Below, in pieces: positions 28,769 through 36,143 of a stretch of 64,000 nt of DNA. Position 1 is the first letter of the stretch, and the number at the start of each line of letters is the position of its first letter. The notes under the pieces are model-generated. The model was given only the letters and a program-made list of their open reading frames with translations, ran no database searches and was not told where the DNA came from. The stretch is from Microbacterium sp. 1.5R (GTDB lineage: Bacteria; Actinomycetota; Actinomycetes; Actinomycetales; Microbacteriaceae), in the NCBI RefSeq assembly GCF_007667425.1, contig NZ_VDRC01000001.1:699281-763280 (forward strand), read 5' to 3'. A program made the translations under genes and the position numbers.

Positions 28769-29548
28769 GTGTCCAAGAGCATCGAAGTCAACGACCTCAA
28801 CGTCTACTACAGCGACTTCCTGGCCGTCGAGGGCGTCAACATCGACATCAAGCCGAACACCGTGACGGCCTTCATCGGCCCATCCGGTTGCGGCAAGTCC
28901 ACGTTCCTGCGCACGCTGAACCGCATGCACGAGGTCATCCCCGGCGCACGCGTCGAAGGCGAGGTGCTGATCGACGGCAAGAACCTCTACGGCGCCAGCG
29001 TCGACCCTGTGCTCGTTCGGCGCCAGGTCGGCATGGTGTTCCAGCGACCGAACCCGTTCCCGACGATGTCGATCAAGGAGAACGTGCTCGCCGGCGTGAA
29101 GCTCAACAACTCGCGGATGGCGAAGAGCGATCAGGAGGCCCTCGTCGAGCGGTCGCTGCGCGGCGCGAACCTCTGGAACGAGGTCAAGGACCGCCTCGAC
29201 AAGCCGGGCTCCGGCCTCTCGGGCGGCCAGCAGCAGCGTCTGTGCATCGCCCGCGCGATCGCCGTCTCCCCCGACGTGATCCTGATGGACGAGCCCTGCT
29301 CGGCGCTCGACCCGATCTCGACCTTCGCGATCGAGGAGCTCATCGCCGAGATCAAGCAGGAGTACACCGTCGTCATCGTCACGCACAACATGCAGCAGGC
29401 GAGCCGCGTCTCCGACAAGACAGCCTTCTTCAACATCGCCGGCACCGGCAAGCCGGGCAAGCTCATCGAGTACGACGACACCAGCACGATCTTCACGACC
29501 CCGTCGGTGCAGGCCACCGAGGACTACGTCTCGGGCCGCTTCGGCTGA
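28769..29548 (+). CDS. pstB: Phosphate ABC transporter ATPase PstB
   Basis: ATPase of the Pst importer, 259 aa. Walker A is [16 protein letters not shown], the Q-loop [14 protein letters not shown] carries the PstB-specific NPFP, the signature is [15 protein letters not shown], Walker B is [13 protein letters not shown] and the H-loop is [13 protein letters not shown]. The GTG at 28769 follows AAGAAGGA. A longer frame running through pstA in another phase is spurious. It is last in the operon and is followed by a hairpin. Confidence 0.97.
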   Translation: MSKSIEVNDLNVYYSDFLAVEGVNIDIKPNTVTAFIGPSGCGKSTFLRTLNRMHEVIPGARVEGEVLIDGKNLYGASVDPVLVRRQVGMVFQRPNPFPTMSIKENVLAGVKLNNSRMAKSDQEALVERSLRGANLWNEVKDRLDKPGSGLSGGQQQRLCIARAIAVSPDVILMDEPCSALDPISTFAIEELIAEIKQEYTVVIVTHNMQQASRVSDKTAFFNIAGTGKPGKLIEYDDTSTIFTTPSVQATEDYVSGRFG

Positions 29549-29614
29549 GCCCGAGCCGGTCCGGGCGCTCCACTCCCACGATTCCCACCTCGGAGACCCG
29601 GACCTCGCACCCCT

Positions 29615-29644
29615 GGCCGGTGTGTCCCCACGGACACACCGGCC
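29615..29644. terminator. 13-bp hairpin after pstB
   Basis: GGCCGGTGTGTCC (29615-29627), loop CCAC, and GGACACACCGGCC (29632-29644). It lies between the converging pstB and aminotransferase genes. Confidence 0.75.
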
Positions 29645-29665
29645 GCGGCGTCCTCCCCACCAGGG

Positions 29666-30550
29666 TCAGTCGCGCGGCGAGAGGAGGTACTCGTTCAGCT
29701 CGGCCGTGAGGGCATGGTCGACGGGCAGCTCGAGGTCGTCGACGGCGGTGATGGGCGCGGCGAGGCGCACGCTCGACACGAGCCACGCCGCATCGACCGA
29801 CGTGAGATCGGATGCCGGGATGCTGTCGTACTCCGCCGCGAAGCCCCGCGCGGTCAGATGCTCGTACACGCTCAGCTGGGTGGTGCCGTGCAGGATGCCG
29901 CCGTTGGGCGCCGGGGTGAGGAACCGGTCACCGCGCCGGAGGATCAGCGACGCCGTCGGCGCCTCGAGCACGAAGCCGTCGCGCGACAGGAAGATCGCGT
30001 CGTCCGCTCCGCGCCGGTGGGCCTCGCGCAGGGCCGCCATGTTCACGGCGTACGACAGGGTCTTCGCGCCGAGCAGCAGCCAGGGTGCCCGCTGCGCGAT
30101 ATCGAGGTCGTAGCCCCGGTCGAGGGTGACGACGCGCACGCCCCTCTCACGAACCCCGGAGAAGTCGGATGCCGGGGCGACCGTCACCCACGCCGTGGGG
30201 GTCGGCCCGTGCTCGACCCCACGGCTGAGGATGAGCTTGATGACGTACTCGCCGTCGCCGCACCCGGCGGCCGCTGCATCCACCGCCTGATGCCACTGCC
30301 TCTGGTTCGGCACCGGCAGGTCGCACAGGCGCGCCGAATGCGCGAGGCGCTCGAGGTGCGGCACGACCTCCTGCGCATGCCGGTCGACCACGCCGATCGA
30401 CTCGAACACCCCGTCGCCGCGCTGGGTGCTGAGCTCACCCACGCTCAGCGCGGGAGCGGCGGCGTCGACCCTGGTGAAGGTGTCGGCGAAGTCGGTGCGG
30501 TCGGCGTCGACCTCTGCCGGGTCGATCATGAGAGCGAATCGCTGAGTCAT
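29666..30550 (-). CDS. Class IV aminotransferase, aminodeoxychorismate lyase-like
   Basis: PLP-dependent fold-type IV enzyme of 294 aa. The PLP Lys is in LLLGAKTLSYAVNMAALREAH-type sequence (about residue 165), and further marks are GDGVFESI near residue 45, DAIFLSRDGFVLEAPTASL and GILHGTTQ. This pattern is closer to 4-amino-4-deoxychorismate lyase (PabC, p-aminobenzoate synthesis) than to IlvE, but no pabA/pabB is adjacent, so D-amino acid or branched-chain aminotransferase activity remains possible. The ATG at 30550 follows TAGGCT (30562-30557) by 6 bases, a leaderless pattern. Confidence 0.85.
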   Translation of the reverse strand: MTQRFALMIDPAEVDADRTDFADTFTRVDAAAPALSVGELSTQRGDGVFESIGVVDRHAQEVVPHLERLAHSARLCDLPVPNQRQWHQAVDAAAAGCGDGEYVIKLILSRGVEHGPTPTAWVTVAPASDFSGVRERGVRVVTLDRGYDLDIAQRAPWLLLGAKTLSYAVNMAALREAHRRGADDAIFLSRDGFVLEAPTASLILRRGDRFLTPAPNGGILHGTTQLSVYEHLTARGFAAEYDSIPASDLTSVDAAWLVSSVRLAAPITAVDDLELPVDHALTAELNEYLLSPRD

Positions 30551-30594
30551 GATGAGAGCCTACGACCCGGGGAATACCCGTCGCCGCATCGCGT

Positions 30595-30690
30595 TACACT
30601 GGTACAGGCCGGGCCGCATAACCCCGGGCTCCAATTTTTGCCGCTGCGAGCGGCCTTCCGCCGAGAGGCGTTCTTGCGGCCCGGTCTTCT
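30595..30690. ncRNA. Candidate structured RNA region
   Basis: CCGGGCCGCA (30609-30618) pairs perfectly with TGCGGCCCGG (30675-30684). Inside is hairpin GCCGCT-GCG-AGCGGC (30640-30654) and an AT run CAATTTTTG (30632-30640), unusual for this genome. TACACT at 30595-30600 could be a plus-strand -10 box. On the minus strand it would lie upstream of the aminotransferase promoter. I could not match a known riboswitch or sRNA family, and it may be only a terminator-like element of the gene at 30720. Confidence 0.35.
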
Positions 30691-30719
30691 CATGTCCCGG
30701 CCCTGATCTGTCGTCGGGG

Positions 30720-31349
30720 CTAGGCCAGAGCTCCCTGACGCCAGAGCACAGCAGAGGCCGATAGGTCCTGCCCGTAACTGTTCAGACGGAGCGCACGGGT
30801 CGTCAATTCGCTCGCCCTGCCGGGCTCGGTCGGCTCGTAGTCGTCCGCGGTGTGCGTCGCGCCGGACGCCTGCACCCGACAGAAGGCGGCGGCACGGTCG
30901 AGCGCGACGGCGAAGTCTCCGCGGAAGGCGCCTCGCAGGATCGTGTCGATCAGCACGACGAGCTCGTCGGGATTCGCAGGTACCGGGGCACCGGCGACCA
31001 CGGCATCAGCCGAGGACAGCTCCACCCTGCCCCGCTCGTAGAGGAGCGCGGCGGTCTGCGGATCCGCGTGGATCGCCAGCTGCAGAAGGTACAGGCGCCA
31101 CAGGGCCCCGGGGAGCGTCCGCGGCGGCGCTTTCGACCACAGCTCGGCGATCTCGTCGATGCCGTGCACGTCGGTGAACGCCACGAGCCGCTCCGCGCTC
31201 ACACCGCTCTCGTCGGCGCGGACCCTCGTCAGCAGAGCGGACGCCGTGGCATGCGCGACCCGCGTCTCCTCGGCGGGGTCGTGGCGACCCACGATGTTGT
31301 CGAAGGCGCTGCTCGGACGTCGCACGGGGCGGGAGTACTGCTCAGGCAT
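30720..31349 (-). CDS. Hypothetical helical protein
   Basis: 209-aa soluble, mostly alpha-helical protein with no membrane segment or signal. It starts MPEQYSRPVRRPSSAFDNI, with a basic N-terminus, then repeated amphipathic helices. There is one Cys (FCRVQASG) and no catalytic motif. I have a weak memory of similar actinobacterial proteins being labelled RNA polymerase beta subunit, but nothing here resembles rpoB. The ATG at 31349 follows TACCCT (31361-31356) by 6 bases; a GTG one codon upstream is also open. It lies on the same strand after rskA, 26 bases away. Confidence 0.7.
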   Translation of the reverse strand: MPEQYSRPVRRPSSAFDNIVGRHDPAEETRVAHATASALLTRVRADESGVSAERLVAFTDVHGIDEIAELWSKAPPRTLPGALWRLYLLQLAIHADPQTAALLYERGRVELSSADAVVAGAPVPANPDELVVLIDTILRGAFRGDFAVALDRAAAFCRVQASGATHTADDYEPTEPGRASELTTRALRLNSYGQDLSASAVLWRQGALA

Positions 31350-31375
31350 CACTCCAGGGTACGCGCGCCCCGGGG

Positions 31376-32203
31376 TCAGGCGGTGGGGATGGCGACGATC
31401 GGTGTCGAGGTCGGGGTGCCGTCCGGCGAGCCGCCGGCCTGCTCGACCGTCACGGCGATCACGTCGCCCTCGTGCATGTCGCCCGACAGCAGCGCGGTCG
31501 CCTCTCCACCCTGCGCCTCGAAGACACCGGCGGAGATGGGCTGGTCGCCGCGAACGAACCAGAGTTCGTAGTCCTGGTCGTCGGGCAGCGAGGCGATGCC
31601 GTCGGCGACGAGAACCGCTTCGCCGACGGACGCCGACCAGTGGGCCGTGGCCGTACCGCCGTCAGCGAGCTCGACGCTCGCCTGCTGGGCGTCGTCGGCC
31701 GACTGGATCTCCTGCAGCGCGACGACGCTGGCTGGCCGGTTCAGATAGTCGTTGAGGGCGACGGTGCCGATACCGACGCCGACGAGGAGCGCAAGGCACG
31801 CCGCGAGCGCGAACAGCACACGGAGTCGCCGCGCGGGCGCCTTGACGTCGGCCTCTTCGCCGCGGGCTGCGCGATGGCTCGGCTCGGTTGAGGCCTGATC
31901 ATCGCCCTCCTCGGAGTCGGACTCCCGTGCGGAGGTCGCCGCAGAGGAGGCCGGGTCGACGTAGACCTCGCCGTTCTGAGGCGTGATGGCGATCCGAGCG
32001 AGCAGCGAGGAGCGGATGTCGGCCGACGGGGCGACCGGGGCCACGCCGTCGGACAGCATCGCCGCGACTGCGGCATCAGCGTCCGCGATGCGCTGCCACT
32101 GCGGGTTCTCGACGAGCGCCGCGTGGTACCGCTGCTGGTCGTCGGGCGACAGCGCGCCGAGCGCCGCTCCTGCCGCGAGCTCCGCGAATTCGTGTTCGTT
32201 CAT
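31376..32203 (-). CDS. rskA: Anti-sigma factor RskA
   Basis: Membrane anti-sigma factor for SigK. The N-terminal cytoplasmic domain (about 1-130) begins [21 protein letters not shown], typical of RskA-type ZAS domains without zinc-binding cysteines. One transmembrane helix follows (about 143-165, [17 protein letters not shown]), then an extracytoplasmic RskA C-terminal domain with [18 protein letters not shown]. The acidic/Ser-rich linker before the helix is long. The start overlaps the sigK stop as ATGA. In mycobacteria, proteolysis of RskA releases SigK to transcribe fasciclin-protein genes, as may happen here. Confidence 0.93.
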   Translation of the reverse strand: MNEHEFAELAAGAALGALSPDDQQRYHAALVENPQWQRIADADAAVAAMLSDGVAPVAPSADIRSSLLARIAITPQNGEVYVDPASSAATSARESDSEEGDDQASTEPSHRAARGEEADVKAPARRLRVLFALAACLALLVGVGIGTVALNDYLNRPASVVALQEIQSADDAQQASVELADGGTATAHWSASVGEAVLVADGIASLPDDQDYELWFVRGDQPISAGVFEAQGGEATALLSGDMHEGDVIAVTVEQAGGSPDGTPTSTPIVAIPTA

Positions 32204-32799
32204 GCTGTCACCCCCATTGCGGTGCGCAGACGGCTGAGCCCGTCCCGCATCCTTGTCTTGATTGTCCCCAGCGGGGCTCCGAGGAGCACCGCGACTTCGT
32301 TCTGACTGTATCCGCCGAAATACGCGAGGACGAGCGCTTCGCGCTGCGCCTCGGGGAGGCCTGCGAGGGCGTTTCTGACCTTCTCGCCCTCGATGCCCAG
32401 CTCCACCCGCTCCGCGACACTGTCGTGCGCGACGCCGATATCCCTGTACCCGGCCTTCACGTCCCGGTCCGCGCTGGACTGAGATGCTCTGACCCGGTCG
32501 ACCGCACGACGGTGCGCGATCGTCATCACCCAGGTTCTTCCCTGCCCCTTGTTCGGAGCGAACCTCGTAGCGGATTGCCAGATCTCGAGAAAGACCTCCT
32601 GGAGCACCTCCTCGCTCTGCGAGCGGTTCACCAGCACCCGGAGGATGAGGCCGAACACGCGAGAGGACAGCGAGTCGTACAGCTCCGCGAGAGCGCGCTG
32701 GTCACCCTCGCCGATGCGCAGGAGAAGGTCGGCGACAGCATCTCGCGCCGCACCGTCGTCCGGTACGTCCATCCCGTCGATGACCATCTCTACAAGCAT
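32200..32799 (-). CDS. sigK: ECF sigma factor SigK
   Basis: ECF sigma factor with region 2 (about 25-95, [18 protein letters not shown]) and region 4 (about 135-190, [18 protein letters not shown] and [17 protein letters not shown]). The order sigK-rskA, the translational overlap and a divergent fasciclin lipoprotein gene match the mycobacterial SigK regulon (mpt70/mpt83). Three in-frame ATGs (32799, 32787, 32772) are possible; the first gives 199 aa. A candidate self-promoter lies 85-115 bases upstream. Confidence 0.92.
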   Translation of the reverse strand: MLVEMVIDGMDVPDDGAARDAVADLLLRIGEGDQRALAELYDSLSSRVFGLILRVLVNRSQSEEVLQEVFLEIWQSATRFAPNKGQGRTWVMTIAHRRAVDRVRASQSSADRDVKAGYRDIGVAHDSVAERVELGIEGEKVRNALAGLPEAQREALVLAYFGGYSQNEVAVLLGAPLGTIKTRMRDGLSRLRTAMGVTA

Positions 32800-32885
32800 G
32801 CCGCATCCTCCTGCCTTTCCCGCGCATCCGTGACCGCAATGAGCGGGAAATCACCTGCTTGTGATGTGTTCGTGACCAGCGGGCG

Positions 32886-32914
32886 AATCGGATTGGAATC
32901 CCGCGGTCGGATGG
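32886..32914 (-). promoter_or_regulatory. Candidate SigK promoter for sigK-rskA
   Basis: On the minus strand, CCATCC (32914-32909), a 17-base spacer and CCGATT (32891-32886). This resembles the mycobacterial SigK consensus as I remember it (CCATCC then CCGAAT). It would give autoregulation. Confidence 0.4.
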
Positions 32915-32941
32915 GAATCCCGCACACGGATGAGAAGTTCG

Positions 32942-33060
32942 GCGCGTGCACGCGCGGGTGGGTGCGCTCGCACGTGCGTGCGCCCGGGTGCCGGCACGCG
33001 CGCGCTCACGCGCTCGTGCGCGTCTGCGTGCGCGTGTGCGTGCGCGTGTGCGTGTGCTTC
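32942..33060. repeat. Alternating purine-pyrimidine tract (Z-DNA-prone)
   Basis: About 119 bases dominated by GC, GT and AC dinucleotide steps, including an almost unbroken run at about 33014-33056 of CGTGCGCGTCTGCGTGCGCG type. No other part of the window has this composition. It lies between two facing promoters, about 120 bases before the fasciclin -35 candidate. Confidence 0.8.
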
Positions 33061-33180
33061 TGCAGTGGAGAGGAATCGTACGTGGACGGCACGGGTCGCG
33101 GGAACGCGTGCGAATCGTGGGATCTCCCCGTATACGAAGCGGATGGGAATCATCAGGCGAAAAGAGATCTGAAGTTTTTC

Positions 33181-33207
33181 CCATCCGATCTCGGAGGGGT
33201 TCCGAAC
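33181..33207 (+). promoter_or_regulatory. Candidate SigK promoter for the fasciclin gene
   Basis: CCATCC (33181-33186), a 15-base spacer and CCGAAC (33202-33207), preceded by a T run (TTTTT at 33175-33179). The start codon lies 52 bases further on with its own ribosome site. Confidence 0.5.
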
Positions 33208-33258
33208 AGCTGTCGACGCCACGGAGAGGCCGTGGCACAGTTTCTGAAGGAGCACGAG

Positions 33259-33924
33259 ATGTTCAGCACCAAGAAGAAGGTCACCGCAGCGATCACCCTT
33301 ACGCTGGCCAGCGCGTTCGTCCTCGCAGGATGTTCCATGGGCGGCGGCGACTCGACCGCTGAGCCGACGGAGTCGTCGGCACCGGAGACGTCCGAGTCGT
33401 CGGCTCCCGCGGAGACGATGGACCCGGCGGGCGAGCTCGTCGGCCCCGGCTGCGCGGCATACGCCGAGGCTGTTCCGGACGGCGCCGGCTCCGTCGAGGG
33501 CATGTCGAAGGACCCGGTGGCCACCGCCGCTTCCAACAACCCGCTCCTCACCACCCTCGTCGCAGCGGTGAGCGGCCAGCTCAACCCCGACGTGAACCTC
33601 GTCGACACCCTCAACGGTGACGAGTTCACCGTGTTCGCTCCGGTCGACGAGGCCTTCGCGAAGATCGACCCGGCCACCATCGAGGCCCTCAAGACCGACA
33701 GCGCGACCCTGAGCTCGATCCTCACGTACCACGTGATCCCCGGCCAGATCGCTCCGTCCGACATCGACGGCACGCACACCACCGTGCAGGGCGCTGACCT
33801 GACCGTCACCGGCAGCGGCGACAACATCATGGTCAACGACTCCGCTGCGGTCATCTGCGGTGGCGTCGAGACCGCCAACGCCACGGTGTACCTCATCGAC
33901 TCGGTGCTGATGCCCCCGATGTGA
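33259..33924 (+). CDS. Fasciclin-domain lipoprotein (MPT83-like)
   Basis: 221-aa secreted lipoprotein. GAAGGAG precedes the ATG. The signal peptide ends in lipobox FVLAGC (Cys about 25), followed by a Ser/Glu/Pro/Thr linker (about 30-60). A single fasciclin (FAS1) domain fills about 85-221, with the H1 motif [15 protein letters not shown], the YHVIPG motif and the H2-like [12 protein letters not shown] end. A Cys pair (GPGCAAY and VICGGV) matches the disulfide of MPT70/MPT83. It faces sigK-rskA, so SigK control is likely. Its role in adhesion or envelope function is inferred from the family. Confidence 0.93.
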   Translation: MFSTKKKVTAAITLTLASAFVLAGCSMGGGDSTAEPTESSAPETSESSAPAETMDPAGELVGPGCAAYAEAVPDGAGSVEGMSKDPVATAASNNPLLTTLVAAVSGQLNPDVNLVDTLNGDEFTVFAPVDEAFAKIDPATIEALKTDSATLSSILTYHVIPGQIAPSDIDGTHTTVQGADLTVTGSGDNIMVNDSAAVICGGVETANATVYLIDSVLMPPM

Positions 33925-33990
33925 TCCCGTCCCGCCGAGGAGCACTCTCGGTGACCGTCTCGCCCGCAGGGGGAGGACGGTGAGATGGTC

Positions 33991-34028
33991 AAGGGGCCGT
34001 CGACGATGCGAATCGTCGGCGGCCCCTT
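33991..34028 (+). terminator. 17-bp hairpin terminator after the fasciclin gene
   Basis: AAGGGGCCGTCGACGAT (33991-34007), loop GCGA, and ATCGTCGGCGGCCCCTT (34012-34028), with one G-U pair, followed by CTTCTTCG. It separates the fasciclin gene from tRNA-Lys. Confidence 0.85.
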
Positions 34029-34054
34029 CTTCGCGCCCCTAGACTGGTGAGCAC

Positions 34055-34127
34055 GGGCCTCTAGCTCAGTTGGCAGAGCATCGGACTTTTAATCCGCGGG
34101 TCGTGGGTTCGAGCCCCACGGGGCCCA
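34055..34127 (+). tRNA. tRNA-Lys (anticodon TTT)
   Basis: Acceptor GGGCCTC pairs with GGGGCCC (one G-U). The D arm is CTAGCTCAGTTGGCAGAGC-like, the anticodon stem-loop CGGA-CTTTTAA-TCCG gives anticodon TTT, and the T arm holds GGGTTCGAGCCC. The length is 73 nt and CCA is not fully encoded (ACC follows). Confidence 0.96.
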
Positions 34128-34267
34128 CCGTCGTCTCCTCGTCGCACCGTTGCAGGCTTCTAGCATCCGCGTCTGCATCCGACCACCCCCTTCCCCGCCC
34201 GCGTCCTTCGCGAGAGGCTCGAAGTGCTCCTGATCCGGGAGCCCAGCCTTCCACGAAAGGACACATC

Positions 34268-34816
34268 ATGGCGACTCTGACCGATAGCCGCGTGGCATTC
34301 CTCGCGACCGATGGATTCGAGGACAGCGAGCTGACCAGCCCGTGGGAGGCCGTGCAGGCCGAGGGAGCGAGCGCTACCCTCATCGCCCCCGAGGGCCAGC
34401 AGATCACGGGCAAGAACGGCCACGTGCAGCACGTCGACCTCACATCCGATGCGGCGAAGGCCGACGAGTTCGACGCCCTGGTCCTGCCCGGCGGCGTCGT
34501 GAACGCGGATCACCTTCGCCTCGACAAGTCGTCGATCGAACTGGCGCGCACTTTCTTCGAGCAGCACAAGCCGGTGGCGGTCATCTGCCACGGAGCGTGG
34601 ATCCTGATCGAGGCCGGCGTGGTCGACGGTCGCACGCTCACGAGCTACCCGAGCCTGGCCACCGATCTCCGCAACGCCGGGGCCACCTGGGTCGACGAGG
34701 AGGTCGTGGTCGACAGCGGCCTCGTCTCGAGCCGGACCCCCGACGATCTGCCGGCGTTCAACGCGAAGCTCGTCGAAGAGGTCGCCGAGGGCAAGCACGC
34801 GAGCCAGACGGCCTGA
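34268..34816 (+). CDS. DJ-1/PfpI family protein (type 1 glutamine amidotransferase fold)
   Basis: 182-aa protein of the PfpI/YhbO group, thought to act as a protease or protein/nucleotide deglycase. The nucleophile elbow VICHGAWILIEAG carries the catalytic Cys-His pair (Cys about 107). The acidic partner is the Glu in DGFEDSELTSP near residue 19, and LPGGVVNADHLR is the family glycine turn. A ribosome site, GAAAGGACACATC, precedes the ATG. It is a monocistronic gene after tRNA-Lys. Which reaction it performs in vivo is uncertain. Confidence 0.92.
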   Translation: MATLTDSRVAFLATDGFEDSELTSPWEAVQAEGASATLIAPEGQQITGKNGHVQHVDLTSDAAKADEFDALVLPGGVVNADHLRLDKSSIELARTFFEQHKPVAVICHGAWILIEAGVVDGRTLTSYPSLATDLRNAGATWVDEEVVVDSGLVSSRTPDDLPAFNAKLVEEVAEGKHASQTA

Positions 34817-34846
34817 TCTTCCCTCCTGCGAACCGGCGGTCCGGTG

Positions 34847-35368
34847 TCAGGCGCTCGTACGAGCGCGATGACGCCGGACCGCCGCTCTGTTCGCACACCG
34901 CACCGAGCAGAATCGCTGCCGGCCGTTGCGGGTGACGTCGACGACGACGTTGGTGCACGGCGACGCCTCGCACCGGCCCAGACGATCCATGCCCCGGGTC
35001 ACCAGATGCAGGGACGTGCCGACGGTGAAGATGGCGCGGAGCACGAACGGCAGCGAGCGGACGTCGTCGCGATAGTGCAGGTGCCAGCCCTCACCGTCAT
35101 GATCGGTGAGCCGCGGGTACGCCGCCGCCTCTGCCATCTGCTCGTTCAGGATCCGGGCGCGCTCGGCCGAGTCCTTCTCGTCGACGATCGCGAGCCAATC
35201 GTCGATCACTTCACGAACCCGCTCGTGATCGTCGGACGCCGGCGGGAAGACCATGGTCATCCCCATCGACAGGGTCCGTCTCTCGATCCCCGCCCGATCG
35301 GTCGGCCACTCGTTCGCGAGGGATGCCGCCAGCAGAACCGCGTACTCGCCGTAAGGGTTGAGATGCAT
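34847..35368 (-). CDS. CGNR zinc-finger protein
   Basis: 173-aa likely transcription regulator. The N-terminal ABATE-like domain (MHLNPYGEYAVLLAASLANEW) is followed by a C-terminal CGNR zinc finger, RCEASPCTNVVVD-type, with the second Cys pair and Asn-Arg in FCSVRCANRAAVRRHR (about 135-170). This is the standard order. The targets are unknown; it diverges from a 67-aa protein with which it shares a 25-base gap, so it may regulate that gene and itself. Confidence 0.9.
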   Translation of the reverse strand: MHLNPYGEYAVLLAASLANEWPTDRAGIERRTLSMGMTMVFPPASDDHERVREVIDDWLAIVDEKDSAERARILNEQMAEAAAYPRLTDHDGEGWHLHYRDDVRSLPFVLRAIFTVGTSLHLVTRGMDRLGRCEASPCTNVVVDVTRNGRQRFCSVRCANRAAVRRHRARTSA

Positions 35369-35393
35369 AAGGCCATTACATCACGCTGGAGAC

Positions 35394-35597
35394 ATGACCA
35401 CGCTGCACACCCTTCCCCTCTCCCGCCCCACGTCTCTCTCACACGAACACGCGTGGCTCGTCGACTCGCGTCACCGGACCAGCGAGGGGGTGCTGCTGTA
35501 CGTCCGGTGCGGGGAGTGCGCGACACGTCGAGTCGATCTGCAGACGCATCCGGCCGCACCTCCGTCGGCCGTCAGCATCGAGCTCGCCGGCCCCTGA
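35394..35597 (+). CDS. Small Cys-containing protein
   Basis: 67-aa protein starting MTTLHTLPLSRPTSLSHEHAW, with GGAG four bases before the ATG. The centre holds a partial zinc-ribbon-like knuckle VRCGECATRRVDL (Cys about 43 and 46), preceded by two His (SHEHAW). A single CxxC plus His residues could bind a metal. No named family is recognised. It diverges from the CGNR regulator gene. Confidence 0.7.
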   Translation: MTTLHTLPLSRPTSLSHEHAWLVDSRHRTSEGVLLYVRCGECATRRVDLQTHPAAPPSAVSIELAGP

Positions 35598-35612
35598 GCG
35601 GCCGCAGACGGC

Positions 35613-36143
35613 TCAGCCGGTCAGCTCCGCGAGAGTGCGGACCGTACGCAGGTTTCGAGCCGTGCCGGCGACTCCCAACGCCCTGTCGAACACTGCCTTC
35701 GTGAGGCGCGTGCCCTGCACGCCACTCTCGCCGTAGTCGATCCACAGCTCTCGCCCGACGAGCGCGATGCGCTCCCCCGGCATGAGCCGATCGGTCAATG
35801 CGTCGAGCGCTCCGTCCCACGCGTCGCCGTCGAGGAACATGGCGTGCAGCATCTTCTCCGAGGCGTCCGCGAACGGATGCCGGGCCGTGGCGGCCACCAG
35901 CTCGTCGTGTGAGCGGTGGATCACCGGGGTGTCCACGTCGAACTCCTCGGCGATGATCGCTCGCGTGCGTGCGCACGCGGCCACCGGGTCTGCGGGGGTG
36001 TCGCAGATGACGTTCCCGCTCGCGATGTAGGTCGAGACCTCGCCGCCCAGCTCCGGGGCGAGAACCTCCCGCAGCCGAGCCATGGGCACCTTCGCCCTCC
36101 CGCCGACGTTCACGGCGCGCAGCAGCAGCACACTGCGGGTCAT
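35613..36143 (-). CDS. DUF1697 family protein
   Basis: 176-aa protein of unknown biochemical role. The family marks are the LLRAVNVGGRAKVPMARLRE opening, YIASGNVICDTPAD and the ELWIDYGESGVQGTRLTK-type end, where DUF1697 proteins have a conserved G-x-x-x-S-K/R segment. The ATG at 36143 overlaps the upstream nicotinamidase stop as ATGA, so the two are co-translated. A longer open frame upstream lies inside the nicotinamidase gene. Confidence 0.88.
   Translation of the reverse strand: MTRSVLLLRAVNVGGRAKVPMARLREVLAPELGGEVSTYIASGNVICDTPADPVAACARTRAIIAEEFDVDTPVIHRSHDELVAATARHPFADASEKMLHAMFLDGDAWDGALDALTDRLMPGERIALVGRELWIDYGESGVQGTRLTKAVFDRALGVAGTARNLRTVRTLAELTG

Larger units (their letters stand above)
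32800..33258. other. Divergent regulatory region between sigK and fasciclin genes
   Basis: A 459-base gene-free stretch. It contains a candidate minus-strand SigK promoter (32886-32914), two tandem copies of CGGATNGGAATCCCG at 32889 and 32908 plus GGATGGGAATC at 33141, a 119-base alternating purine-pyrimidine tract (32942-33060), and a candidate plus-strand promoter (33181-33207). An open frame through the GTGCGT tract has no coding character. Confidence 0.6.

Noticed and set aside
32425..33258. Upstream in-frame extension of the fasciclin gene through the GT/GC tract
   Set aside because: It would remove the lipoprotein signal from the N-terminus and translate low-complexity RVCVRVCV sequence. 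The ATG at 33259 has a good ribosome site and signal peptide.
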